Shown here: positions 41,521-49,857 of the stretch, in pieces
Position numbering within the stretch: position 1 is the first letter of the stretch
Layout: every line of letters starts with the position of its first letter
Assembly (NCBI RefSeq): GCF_018967845.1
Contig: NZ_JAHLZZ010000001.1
Coordinates: 3,534,001-3,598,000 of the forward strand
Length of the DNA: 64,000 nt
DNA from: Hymenobacter siberiensis
GTDB lineage: Bacteria > Bacteroidota > Bacteroidia > Cytophagales > Hymenobacteraceae
Direction: 5' to 3'
Program-made: the position numbers and the translations under genes
The notes under the pieces: generated by a model
The model's database searches: none
What the model was told of the DNA's origin: nothing
The model's input: only the letters and a program-made list of their open reading frames with translations

Positions 41521-42192
41521 TTACCTGGCGAGAAGCCACAGCGCCTCAGCGCGGTTAGCGCGGGCATCGGAGTAGTCGCCGTCCAGGGCCAGAGCCCGGT
41601 CGAAGCTGGCCACCGCCGCGTTCAGGTCGCCCGCCTGCAGCTCGCAGTAGCCTTTGAGGTTGAAGGCGCTGGAGTTGGCCGTGTCGCCCAAGACCAGGGC
41701 GCGGCGCAGGTTGTCCAATGCCAGCCGATACCGCTGCTCGCGCACATACAGCAGGCCCCGGCTCAGGTACGTGGCGGCCCGGCGCGGCTCCAGCTTCAGG
41801 GCTTGGCCGTAGTCCCGGCCGGCGGCTGCCAGCTCGTTCAACTCGTAGTGGGCAATGCCGCGGTTGTGCCAGGTGATAGCATCTGTTGAATTCAGCGCCA
41901 GCGATTGGTCGTAGTCGGCTACCGCCGCCCGGGGCTGTCCGCGCTGAATCCGGCAGTAACCGCGCAGCCGCAACCACAAGGCCGCAGAGTCCGGCGCGGC
42001 TCGGATAAGGGTATCGAGGGCGGCCTCAGCGGCCGCGTACCGGCCGGCGGCCAGCGCCTCCGTGGCCCGCACAGGGCTGCCGGGCGCGGGCGTGCAGGCG
42101 ATGAGCAGCGACAGCCCCAGACTGGGCGCCCAATGCTTTAATCGACGAAATACTATCGCGGGGAAACGTTCGTTGCGGGACCTGTAGGTCAT
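41521..42192 (-). CDS. TPR-repeat lipoprotein
   Basis: This 223-aa protein starts at the ATG at 42192 and has a lipobox (LSLLIACTP, about residues 27-33). It is followed by at least five tetratricopeptide repeats (for example AEAALDTLIRAAPDSAALW, YDQSLALNSTDAITWHNRG, SFDRALALDGDYSDARANRA). It is probably a membrane-attached scaffold. It is divergent from the CAP-like gene and 48 bp upstream of the vWA gene. Confidence 0.85.
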   Translation of the reverse strand: MTYRSRNERFPAIVFRRLKHWAPSLGLSLLIACTPAPGSPVRATEALAAGRYAAAEAALDTLIRAAPDSAALWLRLRGYCRIQRGQPRAAVADYDQSLALNSTDAITWHNRGIAHYELNELAAAGRDYGQALKLEPRRAATYLSRGLLYVREQRYRLALDNLRRALVLGDTANSSAFNLKGYCELQAGDLNAAVASFDRALALDGDYSDARANRAEALWLLAR

Positions 42193-42206
42193 AAAATTAA
42201 GTTTAG

Positions 42207-42845
42207 ATGCGAAAGGGAAAGACAGGTTCAGCGCAGGCCGCTCACGGCCAAAATGTGGTCGCGCGAAGGTGGTTGGCTGCGGTCCTGCTGGCCGGGGCGC
42301 TGACGGGGAGTATGCCGGCGGGACAGGCACCGTCCACCGGCCGTTTTCGCTCCGTTCCCATGAGCCAGCTGGAGCTGCCCTGTGACCTGAGCGCCCTCAA
42401 CCGGGAGTACCTGCTGGCGCTCAACTACAAGCGGCAGCAGCGGCAGCCGGGTGCCCCGCTGGCCCGAGTCGACCCGCACCTGCTGCCCGGGACTTTTCTG
42501 CACGCTTATGAGATGGAGCAGCGCGACAGCATTTACCATGACATGAACAGCTACAGCTACGCCGAAATGTGCGGCTCCATGGTGGACATGGACCCCTACC
42601 GCGGCAAGCCGCGCGAGCTGGCTCGCTATATCTGGACGCGCTTCCACGGTTCGCCGCCGCACGACGCCACTCAGCGCGACTCGACCCTGCGCTTCGTGAG
42701 CGTGAGCTGCCTCAACGACTTCTTCGTAGTGCGGCTGACCTCCTCGCCGCGCGCTCCGAACAAGGAGCAGATGGCGCGCTTTCGCAAAACCTTGCTCCCG
42801 ATTCAGACATACACCGAGCGGCGGCGCGGGGCGTTCGCGCGCTGA
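42207..42845 (+). CDS. Exported CAP/SCP-like protein
   Basis: This 212-aa protein has a hydrophobic N-terminal signal (ARRWLAAVLLAGALTGS) and a region resembling the CAP (SCP/PR-1) fold. Helix one is LNREYLLALNYKRQQR, a His is in FLHAYEM, the Glu in SYAEMCGS, and YIWTRFHGSPPHDATQRD fits the W-x(n)-SPxH signature. Bacterial CAP proteins are secreted and poorly understood. It starts a rightward set with an L,D-transpeptidase-like gene. Confidence 0.6.
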   Translation: MRKGKTGSAQAAHGQNVVARRWLAAVLLAGALTGSMPAGQAPSTGRFRSVPMSQLELPCDLSALNREYLLALNYKRQQRQPGAPLARVDPHLLPGTFLHAYEMEQRDSIYHDMNSYSYAEMCGSMVDMDPYRGKPRELARYIWTRFHGSPPHDATQRDSTLRFVSVSCLNDFFVVRLTSSPRAPNKEQMARFRKTLLPIQTYTERRRGAFAR

Positions 42846-42921
42846 AGCGTCATCCGTGCGTATCCTTGCCGCCGGACCCGGGGGCGCACCCCACGTTTTA
42901 TTTCTACGCTGCTCTTTTTTC

Positions 42922-43464
42922 ATGTGGAAACGGTTACTGGTGGGGATGACCGGCGTGACGCTGGCCGCCGGTCTTTTTTTGACGCTGGCTGGCCAGCCTT
43001 CTGACGCGGAGTTGATATTCCGGGCCCGGGAAGTGGCGCAGGCGCACCGCGACCCGGTGAGCCGCCCGCGCTACGTCACGCTCATCGACTACCGCCGCAG
43101 CATCCTGGCGCGGCGGCTGGCCGTGGTGGACACGCGCGGCGCGTGGCGCGTGGTGCTGCGGGCCCGGGTGTCGCACGCCTGGAACTCCGGCCTGCTGTAC
43201 GCCACGCGCTTCTCCGATGTGAACGGCAGCCGGTGTTCCTCACCGGGGGTATTCCTAACTCAGGAAACCTTCGCCGGCCGGTACGGGCCCTCGCTGCGCG
43301 TGCGCGGCCTGAGCCCGGGCGTGAACGGCAACGCACGCCAGCGGGCCATCATCTTCCATCCGGGCCTCACGTACTCGGCCGGCTGCTTCATGACGGCCCC
43401 GGACGTGAACGGCCGCCTCATCTCCCTCATCAAGGGCGGGTCGCTGGTGGCCGTAATCGAATAA
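42922..43464 (+). CDS. Murein L,D-transpeptidase-like protein (YkuD_2 type)
   Basis: This 180-aa exported protein begins with an N-terminal signal or anchor (MTGVTLAAGLFLTLAG). The catalytic domain shows the histidine and cysteine of L,D-transpeptidases in AIIFHPGLTYSAGCFMT, preceded by GVFLTQETFAGRYGPSLRV. Such enzymes make or exchange 3-3 peptide cross-links in peptidoglycan or attach proteins to it. The ATG at 42922 is used because the signal sequence begins there. A second member of the same family is at 44074. Confidence 0.82.
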   Translation: MWKRLLVGMTGVTLAAGLFLTLAGQPSDAELIFRAREVAQAHRDPVSRPRYVTLIDYRRSILARRLAVVDTRGAWRVVLRARVSHAWNSGLLYATRFSDVNGSRCSSPGVFLTQETFAGRYGPSLRVRGLSPGVNGNARQRAIIFHPGLTYSAGCFMTAPDVNGRLISLIKGGSLVAVIE

Positions 43465-43477
43465 GCGCAGGTTCGGC

Positions 43478-44083
43478 ATGAGGTATCTGAAAAGGGTCGC
43501 GCTGTTCTTTTTATTGCTTTTGCTGGTGCTGTGGAGTCCGGTGGGGCGGCTGGTGGAGCGCGGCGTCGACGCGCACCTGGCGGGCATGCACCGCCGGCAG
43601 CTGGCGGACCGCAACACGGCCCTGGACCGCTGGCAGTGCCGCCTGTTGTATGGCGGCATCGTGACGCTGGGCGGGCTGCGCTACCCCGAGGGCGCCGCCG
43701 TCATCGACCACTACCTGCACGGCGGGGGCCGGGACCTGCAGTTGGCGAGCGACTACATCCGCCGTTCCCCGGTGGTGCGCCGGCGGCTCGCCGCCCTGCC
43801 CCTGGACCAAACGGCGGTGGTCACGCTGCGGCAACGGGAGGATTGGCGGCTGTCCTACGCCCTCAACCCGTTTCGGCTGCGGCGGGAGGCCCACCGCGTG
43901 GTCATCTACCAATGGATTGCCTTCGACCCGCGGCCGGCGGCCCGCACCGTGCTGGACCTGGGCCTGCTGCGCTTCACGGTACCGGACGGCCTCGTGCACG
44001 TACTTCACCCCCGGCCTTACATGGCCCGCTGCGAGTGGCCTGAGGAAAGCACGTCGACTACCCGTGGCGTGCTTCAGCGGTAA
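43478..44083 (+). CDS. Membrane-anchored hypothetical protein
   Basis: This 201-aa protein has an N-terminal transmembrane segment (VALFFLLLLLVLWSPVG) followed by an Arg-rich extracytoplasmic or cytoplasmic domain with no recognised family (LHGGGRDLQLASDYIRRSP, EDWRLSYALNPFRLRREAH). It begins 13 bp after the transpeptidase-like gene and overlaps the convergent gene by 10 bp, so it probably works with the wall enzyme. Confidence 0.65.
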   Translation: MRYLKRVALFFLLLLLVLWSPVGRLVERGVDAHLAGMHRRQLADRNTALDRWQCRLLYGGIVTLGGLRYPEGAAVIDHYLHGGGRDLQLASDYIRRSPVVRRRLAALPLDQTAVVTLRQREDWRLSYALNPFRLRREAHRVVIYQWIAFDPRPAARTVLDLGLLRFTVPDGLVHVLHPRPYMARCEWPEESTSTTRGVLQR

Positions 44084-44736
44084 ATCCAAAGCAGCGTTCC
44101 CTCCCGCAGGTAAGGACGCAGGGTCCGCAACGCCGCTTCCGATACGGCGGGGCATCCCTCGCTGCGAGCGAGTCCGCCCGGCCGCACGTAGGCTGAAGAG
44201 TGCAACACGATGCCGCGCGCCAGCGCGTGGTCGTTGGAGGCCTCCAGGCCCGCCAGCCGGTACGCCCGGCCATACCGACCCTTGTAAGTCGCCACTACCA
44301 CGTACCGGCCGAGCGAGCTCTGGCGGCTGTCCGTCCGGTTCGAGAATGAACGGGCGAACTCCTGGCCACTGCCGCGCCCGTGCAACGCCTGGGTGCGAAA
44401 CAGGCAGCGCTGACGCCGTAGGTCGTACAAGCCCAGGCGTGGACGGGCGGCTGACTGGCTCATGTCCAGCAGCAGGGCGTGCCGATGGTCGTAGAAGGGA
44501 TTGGCCCGCACGATGCGGCGGGCGGCGGCGACCCGGTCTGACTGGCCTTCCAAGGCCGTGTAGTATTTGACCCGGTAGAACCAGGCCGGATAAACAGACC
44601 GCAGATTGGACGCGAGAACCCCCAGCGCGGCCAGCAACATTATCGGCACCGCCAACGACCACCCGGCGGGTGACAGGCAACGGCGGCGCGCGAAGGGCAA
44701 CGAAACGGGTGCTAAATAGGCTGACGGTTCGGTCAT
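44074..44736 (-). CDS. Murein L,D-transpeptidase catalytic domain protein (YkuD_2 type), membrane-anchored
   Basis: This 220-aa protein has an N-terminal transmembrane helix (SLAVPIMLLAALGVLASN) and a periplasmic domain of the YkuD_2 family: LLLDMSQSAARPRLGLYD, SLGRYVVVATYKGRYG, and the catalytic signature GIVLHSSAYVRPGG...SEGCPAVS with His and Cys. It likely modifies peptidoglycan. The gene is convergent with its neighbour and follows the ADP-ribosylglycohydrolase gene on the minus strand at 84 bp. Confidence 0.85.
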   Translation of the reverse strand: MTEPSAYLAPVSLPFARRRCLSPAGWSLAVPIMLLAALGVLASNLRSVYPAWFYRVKYYTALEGQSDRVAAARRIVRANPFYDHRHALLLDMSQSAARPRLGLYDLRRQRCLFRTQALHGRGSGQEFARSFSNRTDSRQSSLGRYVVVATYKGRYGRAYRLAGLEASNDHALARGIVLHSSAYVRPGGLARSEGCPAVSEAALRTLRPYLREGTLLWIYR

Positions 44737-44820
44737 AAACGCGATAAACGGGGTGAAGAGGTGAAGGGCGTATTCTGACGCTCTTGGTTACGGACCGGGC
44801 GCCGCGGGTCGCCAACGGGA

Positions 44821-45885
44821 TTACGTCTGCAGCGGGCCCTCTGTCCGGCCTGACGTTGTCGCCAGGCGGGCCGCCAGGTCCTCAATGTCAGCCCGGCGGA
44901 CCAGGGTCTCCAACCACTCGTCCGGGAAGCCGGACTCGCCGTAATACAAGCCGGCGAGCCCACCGGCCACGGCCGCCGTGGTGTCCGTGTCCTCGCCCAG
45001 GTTCACGGCCGCCAGCACCGTGGCGGCGTATGTATCGTGACGCAGCAGGCACCACAACGCCGCTTCCAGCGTGTGGAGTACGTAGCCGCTGCTCCGCACC
45101 CGGTCCTCGGGCCAGGCCGCCAGGTCACCGGCCAGCAGGGGGGCGAAGTGGTCGGTTTCCTCCTGCGGCACGCCCTGGCGGGCCAGCATGGCCGAGCCAT
45201 CCTCGCACAGGCGGGCGTAGGCTCCGGCTGGGGTACGCCGCTGCGCCAACCAGTGGGCCATCGTCAAGTACAGCCAGCAGGCCGCCGTTGAACGGACGTG
45301 GCCGTGGGTGATGCCGGCCACGTTCCGCACGAGCAGGAACTCTGCCGATTCCTGCTCGGGGGCGTGGGTCAGCCAAAGGTGCAGCGGCAGGATGCGCATG
45401 AGCGCCCCGTTGCCGTTGTCGCGCTCGCCGCGCAGGCTCGCCTCCGTCAGCGCTGCTGCGCGCTCCCCGCGCAGGCCCGCCTCCGCCAGCGCTACTGCGC
45501 GCTCCACCCGCTTCAGGCTGTCGGCGGTGGTGATGCCCACGTCAAAAAGCCGCCCGTGCGCGGTCCACCAGCCCCGGCGAAACCAGCGCAGGAAGTTCTC
45601 GGCCACGAATAACAGGAACAGCTCCCCCGTCACGCCCTCAGTCATGGCCTCGGCGAGGCAGAAGGTCAGCGAAGCGTCATCCGACCACGTGCCCGCCGGC
45701 TGATTGTAGGTGCCGTAGGCCCGCATCCCCGTCACCGGGTCCTGTCGCCGGGCCGTGCGTGGCTGGAACTCCACCGGCACGCCGAGGGCATCACCGAGGG
45801 CAACGCCCAAGAGCAGCGCGCGGGCCTGGGCGTGAGGGAAGGCCGGAGGATTGAAAGAGGAAGGTCGGATGGTCGGTTCAGGCAT
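44821..45885 (-). CDS. ADP-ribosylglycohydrolase family protein
   Basis: This 354-aa enzyme belongs to the ARH/DraG family, which removes ADP-ribose from proteins or nucleic acids or cleaves related glycosides. Metal-binding motifs are GVALGDALGVPVEF, WSDDASLTFCLAEA and GEDTDTTAAVAGGLAGLYYG. The ATG at 45885 is chosen because residues upstream are unlike the family. It carries an internal 39-bp tandem duplication (45424-45501). It is 65 bp downstream of the phosphatase gene on the same strand. Confidence 0.9.
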   Translation of the reverse strand: MPEPTIRPSSFNPPAFPHAQARALLLGVALGDALGVPVEFQPRTARRQDPVTGMRAYGTYNQPAGTWSDDASLTFCLAEAMTEGVTGELFLLFVAENFLRWFRRGWWTAHGRLFDVGITTADSLKRVERAVALAEAGLRGERAAALTEASLRGERDNGNGALMRILPLHLWLTHAPEQESAEFLLVRNVAGITHGHVRSTAACWLYLTMAHWLAQRRTPAGAYARLCEDGSAMLARQGVPQEETDHFAPLLAGDLAAWPEDRVRSSGYVLHTLEAALWCLLRHDTYAATVLAAVNLGEDTDTTAAVAGGLAGLYYGESGFPDEWLETLVRRADIEDLAARLATTSGRTEGPLQT

Positions 45886-45950
45886 GAAGGGAAAGGGGGT
45901 TCGTGAAATGGAGAAAAAAGAGAAGCAATCGAAGTCGTCGGCAAAAGATT

Positions 45951-46523
45951 TCAGCAGCCGACCGGCCAGCAGCGCACCATTTGGCACTGGCGGGAGGTTT
46001 CGGGGGAATCGGCGAAGGCCTTGGCATCGGTGCGCCGTAGATGTTGCACGAAATCGAGGGCTCGCTGCCCCGTGGCGTAGCCGCGGCGGACCAGGTAGCA
46101 GCCGGCCACCATGCCGGTGCGCCCCCGTCCGCCCCAGCAGTGCACGTACACGGGCAGCCCTTCGCCCACGGCCATGTCAATCTTGTCCAGTATTCGAATC
46201 ATGTGCTCGGGGGTGGGCACGCTCACGTCCACGATGGGGAGGCGGTAGTGCCGCGCTTCCACACCCATCGCCGCGGCTTCCTCCTGCAGCTCCTGCTCGT
46301 AGCCGGGAATGATGGCCCCGTCGTGGTTTTCTTCGTCGTCGTGCATCAGATTGATGAACACGCGGATGCCCTGCTCGAGCAGGGCGCGTACCTGTTGGCG
46401 GGTGCCGCCGGCTTCCGGCTTGACGGGCACGTAGCCCATGAGCAGGCGGCCGGGAATCACCCAGTAGGCGCGGTCAAAAGGGAGAACAGGAGAGGGTACG
46501 GAGGTGGGGTGAACGTCTTGCAT
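45951..46523 (-). CDS. Dual-specificity / protein tyrosine phosphatase-like protein
   Basis: This 190-aa protein has the cysteine phosphatase signature VYVHCWGGRGRTGMVAG (CX5R) with a probable general acid Asp in RLPIVDVSVPTPEH. The N-terminal WVIPGRLLMGYVPV fits bacterial dual-specificity phosphatases. It would dephosphorylate proteins or small phosphates in the cytoplasm. It precedes the ADP-ribosylglycohydrolase gene in a leftward unit. Confidence 0.88.
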   Translation of the reverse strand: MQDVHPTSVPSPVLPFDRAYWVIPGRLLMGYVPVKPEAGGTRQQVRALLEQGIRVFINLMHDDEENHDGAIIPGYEQELQEEAAAMGVEARHYRLPIVDVSVPTPEHMIRILDKIDMAVGEGLPVYVHCWGGRGRTGMVAGCYLVRRGYATGQRALDFVQHLRRTDAKAFADSPETSRQCQMVRCWPVGC

Positions 46524-46631
46524 GATACAAAACTACCGGCCCCTCTAAGCGAAAACACCGCAATCCCAAGATTGGGAAAAGGCGTTAAAACCCCGTGTGG
46601 CTGACTACCTTCCCCACATCTCCGCTTTCGC

Positions 46632-47657
46632 TCAAGAGCTCGTGAGCGCGCCGGCTTTGTCCTCCACTAACTCACGCGGCAGGTCGATGCGGCGCACCTG
46701 TTGGCCCGTGCGTTCGCACCGGCGGCGGACAATCTGGTACTGGGTCACGACTGCCAAGGGGGTGCGCTCGGCCAGGTGGGCGTTGATGAAGGACACCAGC
46801 TCGCTTAGCCGGGCTGAATTAAGGGCGGCCAGCGCCTTATCCCGGGCCTGCGCAGCCGTCACGTTCGGGTTGGCCCGCCGGTAGAGAGCGGCCAGCCGTT
46901 GAGTCAACGCCTCCGTCTGTGCCTGCGAGCGGGTCATCGGCAGGCCTTCCGGGCAGGTGAGCAGCAGCACGTAGAGCGCTAGCTGCAACGGCTCCAGCCC
47001 TAAGCGTTCAGGGCCGTAGTCGGGCAGCTCGGCCTCCAGCTTGCCCAGCTGCTCGACCAGGCGGAATCGGCCGGGCCGGGGCCGGTAGTGCTGCGGGCGG
47101 ATGAGGCCGGCGCGCACGAGCTGGGTCGCCTCCTGCAGCTGGTCTATCGCGAAGGGGTCGATGCCGCGCGCCTGCAGGGCCGTGCAGCATCCTTTGCAGA
47201 TGTAGCCGCCCCGGATGTGGGCGAAGGCGCCCACGCGGTCAGTCGGGTCGGCGTGGTTCAGGCAGGTCTTGGGCAGGGGGTGCGGCTCGCTCTCCGGCCC
47301 CAGCAACAGCCGCAACGTGGCCTGGAGCACCGCCCAGGCCAGGAGCCAGGAACCCCGGGTGGGGTACCAGTCCGATGCGCAGCGCACCGCGATGCGGGCG
47401 CGGTTGGGTTCCGCGGGGTCAAGCGCCAGGGTCTGCCAGGCTTCCCAATCGAGACCGGGCAGCCCGACCAGCAGCCCGAGGCCGCCTTTGAGCGCCTGCC
47501 CGTCGCGGCGGCGGCGGAACGGTATCGTGCCGTTGAGGCCGCCCGGTACTTCCACCCGGAAGCGTAGGGGCCCGATGGCGGGCCGCAGGTGCTCGAGCGC
47601 GGTGAGCAATAGCTCCGGATGGAGGTAATTTTCTTCGGACGAAAAGCTGATGAACAT
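46632..47657 (-). CDS. Hypothetical protein, 341 aa, possible zinc site
   Basis: I do not recognise this 341-aa protein. It has a putative metal site formed by CLNHADPTDRVGAFAHIRGG and YICKGCCTALQ, and a helical C-terminal third (TEALTQRLAALYRRANPNVT). It lies 108 bp upstream of the phosphatase gene on the same strand, so it may be the first gene of a three- or four-gene unit with the phosphatase and ADP-ribosylglycohydrolase. Confidence 0.65.
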   Translation of the reverse strand: MFISFSSEENYLHPELLLTALEHLRPAIGPLRFRVEVPGGLNGTIPFRRRRDGQALKGGLGLLVGLPGLDWEAWQTLALDPAEPNRARIAVRCASDWYPTRGSWLLAWAVLQATLRLLLGPESEPHPLPKTCLNHADPTDRVGAFAHIRGGYICKGCCTALQARGIDPFAIDQLQEATQLVRAGLIRPQHYRPRPGRFRLVEQLGKLEAELPDYGPERLGLEPLQLALYVLLLTCPEGLPMTRSQAQTEALTQRLAALYRRANPNVTAAQARDKALAALNSARLSELVSFINAHLAERTPLAVVTQYQIVRRRCERTGQQVRRIDLPRELVEDKAGALTSS

Positions 47658-47797
47658 GAGGGGCGAAACTACGCACGGCGGGCACGTTTCAACGTCCGGT
47701 TTTCCCCTTTGCCCGGAACTGAGCGTTCAGCGGCCTCGCCCCGTTATCTTGCCGGGCCGGAGCGCTGGTTGGTCCGCTCCTTGCTTTTCCCAAGAGT

Positions 47798-48748
47798 ATG
47801 AGCGTCCCTTTCCAGCCTTGGATTATTCGCCCCGACGGCACGCTGGTCATTGAGAATTTTTGCCGCTACGGAACAGAAGATTGCCGGTTCTTCACCGTCG
47901 ATTCAGTGGCGTTGCCCACCGGGTCATCCCAAATCCTCTTCTCCAGGTACATGACTTGCACGCACTGCGGTGAGATTGACCTCATATCCCGTCCGATGCT
48001 GGAGCTTCCGCCTTCTGGCTACGCCGTCTACCACGTGATTTGGAAACGGCCTCCCAGCCCCGAGGTAGACGGCAGGCTACGCACTTTAGAAATCTGGATG
48101 GTCGCCAACTCCCGGCGAATGGCCTATGAAGTGACCTTTGGCAAGTGGCGGGGCATAACGACAGTTCCGGGAGCGCGCTGCTTCATTGACGGCGAGGAAT
48201 ATGATAACGGCCGACCGTCTTTTGCACAGATGCTCAAGTGGCACGTCCCTCGCGGTGATGTCAGCCGACTCGTAGCCAGCCGTCCGCGATGGCAGGCCCG
48301 GCAGGGGAAAGCAGGCGGTGAGAAGACAGCTCCCGTTGTTCCCAATCGCGGGGATATTATCCTGGAGAACGGTTTCATCCGCTGCGCCCCCCCTGCCATC
48401 ACCGTGGTAAAAAACACCAAGCTCATCCGCAACGAGCAGGACCTTTACCGGCTCCTGACCCCGTATGAACGGGACCCTTACTTTAACCGCTACCATGTGG
48501 TGGACCAGCAGAACGGTCTCAAATTGCTGCTATTATACGACATCCATCGCCCCTCGATTCATGACCCCTCATCTGGCACGACGAACTTTGTGCTGGATGT
48601 TTCGAAGTATGAGGACCAGCACCATATTCTGGTATGCACGAAACGCGCCAGCGACAACCTTCGCGTCTACGACTTGGTCAGGCGCCTGCGCCACCTGTTG
48701 CTGGATGCCGAATCCAAAGAGCGAAGGAGACTCTCGGGCTCTTTGTAA
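47798..48748 (+). CDS. Hypothetical protein, 316 aa
   Basis: This protein is not recognised. It contains a possible zinc knuckle (MTCTHCGEIDL) and alternating beta-rich segments (LLLYDIHRPSIHDPSSGTTN, NFVLDVSKYEDQHHILVCTK). It has no signal peptide or membrane segment. It is divergent from the 341-aa gene and its GC content is slightly lower than the cluster to its left. Confidence 0.6.
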   Translation: MSVPFQPWIIRPDGTLVIENFCRYGTEDCRFFTVDSVALPTGSSQILFSRYMTCTHCGEIDLISRPMLELPPSGYAVYHVIWKRPPSPEVDGRLRTLEIWMVANSRRMAYEVTFGKWRGITTVPGARCFIDGEEYDNGRPSFAQMLKWHVPRGDVSRLVASRPRWQARQGKAGGEKTAPVVPNRGDIILENGFIRCAPPAITVVKNTKLIRNEQDLYRLLTPYERDPYFNRYHVVDQQNGLKLLLLYDIHRPSIHDPSSGTTNFVLDVSKYEDQHHILVCTKRASDNLRVYDLVRRLRHLLLDAESKERRRLSGSL

Positions 48749-48987
48749 TGGGCCGTTCGCCGTCCAATAATCTTCGGTCGGCTGGCGTAGCCGTGCGGGA
48801 GCTCATGGGGAGCGAGCCGCCCCCCGGCCCCATAGTTCACCCGTTCACTCGAAGAGAATCGTGACATGCCGGCGCGGTCGGTCGCCGGAGACGTCTCCGG
48901 CACGTGCAAGGGCAAAGCAGAGGACTGACGCTCCTTGCGTTCGTGGCTGCCCGCCCTTATTTTACCGCTGCTACTAACCCTTCTCTA

Positions 48988-49341
48988 ATGCGCCCCGTGC
49001 GACTGACCTTGCTCCTTGCCCTGCTACCGCTGCTGGTCGGTATCGGCCTCAATTTCTTCTCTCTCCCACCCGTACGCGGTCGGCGTCCCGGTGCACGCGC
49101 TACTGCTACTTTCATGCCTGTCCTCACGCCACCAGGGCGAATAGTCCGGCGTACTTCCGGCTCCGGCCCGTGTACGCGGCCACCATCAGGGGCTTATCGG
49201 CGGGCGGCAGAAGATGGTACGTGACGGCGAATCTGGTTTTTTTCGTGATTTTGGTTCCGGTCTTGCTTCTCTGGCTGACTTATGGGGTACTACGGGACGC
49301 TCGAAGAATCCGTGAGATGGGGGCGTTCCACCATCATGTTT
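48988..49341 (+). pseudogene. Decayed small membrane-protein gene
   Basis: Protein-like segments occur in different frames: MRPVRLTLLLALLPLLVGI from 48988, and VTANLVFFVILVPVLLLWLT ending RIREMGAFHHHV at a TAA (49339-49341). Both are hydrophobic and could be the two membrane helices of one protein separated by indels. The TAA overlaps the next ATG (ATGTTTAA), as in an operon. A sequencing error cannot be excluded. Confidence 0.35.
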
Positions 49342-49584
49342 AACGCCCTGGCTCACGTGGCTAACCAAGCAGCCGACTCTATTTTCTGGTATTGCGTCGA
49401 TTTCATGGTGAATCTGGGTCGTATCAGCGGTTCCTCTTATCCGGAGGCTAACGCTTGGATACTGCTGGTGATGATTCCTGGGCTAATCGTGCTCCTTATC
49501 GGGGTGCGGGTCGTGCAGAAGTTTCAGCTTCGAAGGCTCCGGCAAAGCGGTAATCAAACTAGCCGGCACGGCGCGGTCCGCTAA
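49336..49584 (+). CDS. Small membrane protein
   Basis: This 82-aa protein starts at 49336 (MFNALAHVANQAADSIFWY) and has a strong transmembrane helix (AWILLVMIPGLIVLLIGVRV) followed by a basic tail. The start overlaps the stop of the decayed upstream frame, suggesting former translational coupling. An alternative ATG at 49282 exists. Function is unknown. Confidence 0.5.
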   Translation: MFNALAHVANQAADSIFWYCVDFMVNLGRISGSSYPEANAWILLVMIPGLIVLLIGVRVVQKFQLRRLRQSGNQTSRHGAVR

Positions 49585-49857
49585 TAAAAAATAACGAACG
49601 GGCCACAAATTAGCCGGCCCATATATCAGCAGGAGCACCGTAGCCGGTCGTCTTGTGCGATTGGTCATTTCCTGTCGCGTAGCGGCAGCGATATTTGTTC
49701 AAACAACCGCCTTCGACTCATGCGCGCCAAATTATTCCTGCCGTCCCAACTTGAACGGTCTGTACAAGCAACCGGATTCACGATGCCCGACCCTGTTACG
49801 GGTTTGGTCCGTGTTCCGCCCCAAGCGGCTGAGTTACTAGAGTGCGCGCATAGCTTA

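Noticed and set aside
42228..42923. 231-aa minus-strand frame opposite the CAP-like gene
   Set aside because: It is a shadow frame; the plus strand has the signal peptide and domain-like pattern.
43511..44815. 434-aa minus-strand frame across the convergent membrane and transpeptidase genes
   Set aside because: It spans two supported genes in other frames and has no domain pattern, so it is a GC-driven open frame.
49150..49175. Possible attR copy of the tRNA-Leu 3' end
   Set aside because: Only about 12 bp of CCGGCTCCGG-type sequence match, which is expected by chance in GC-rich DNA.
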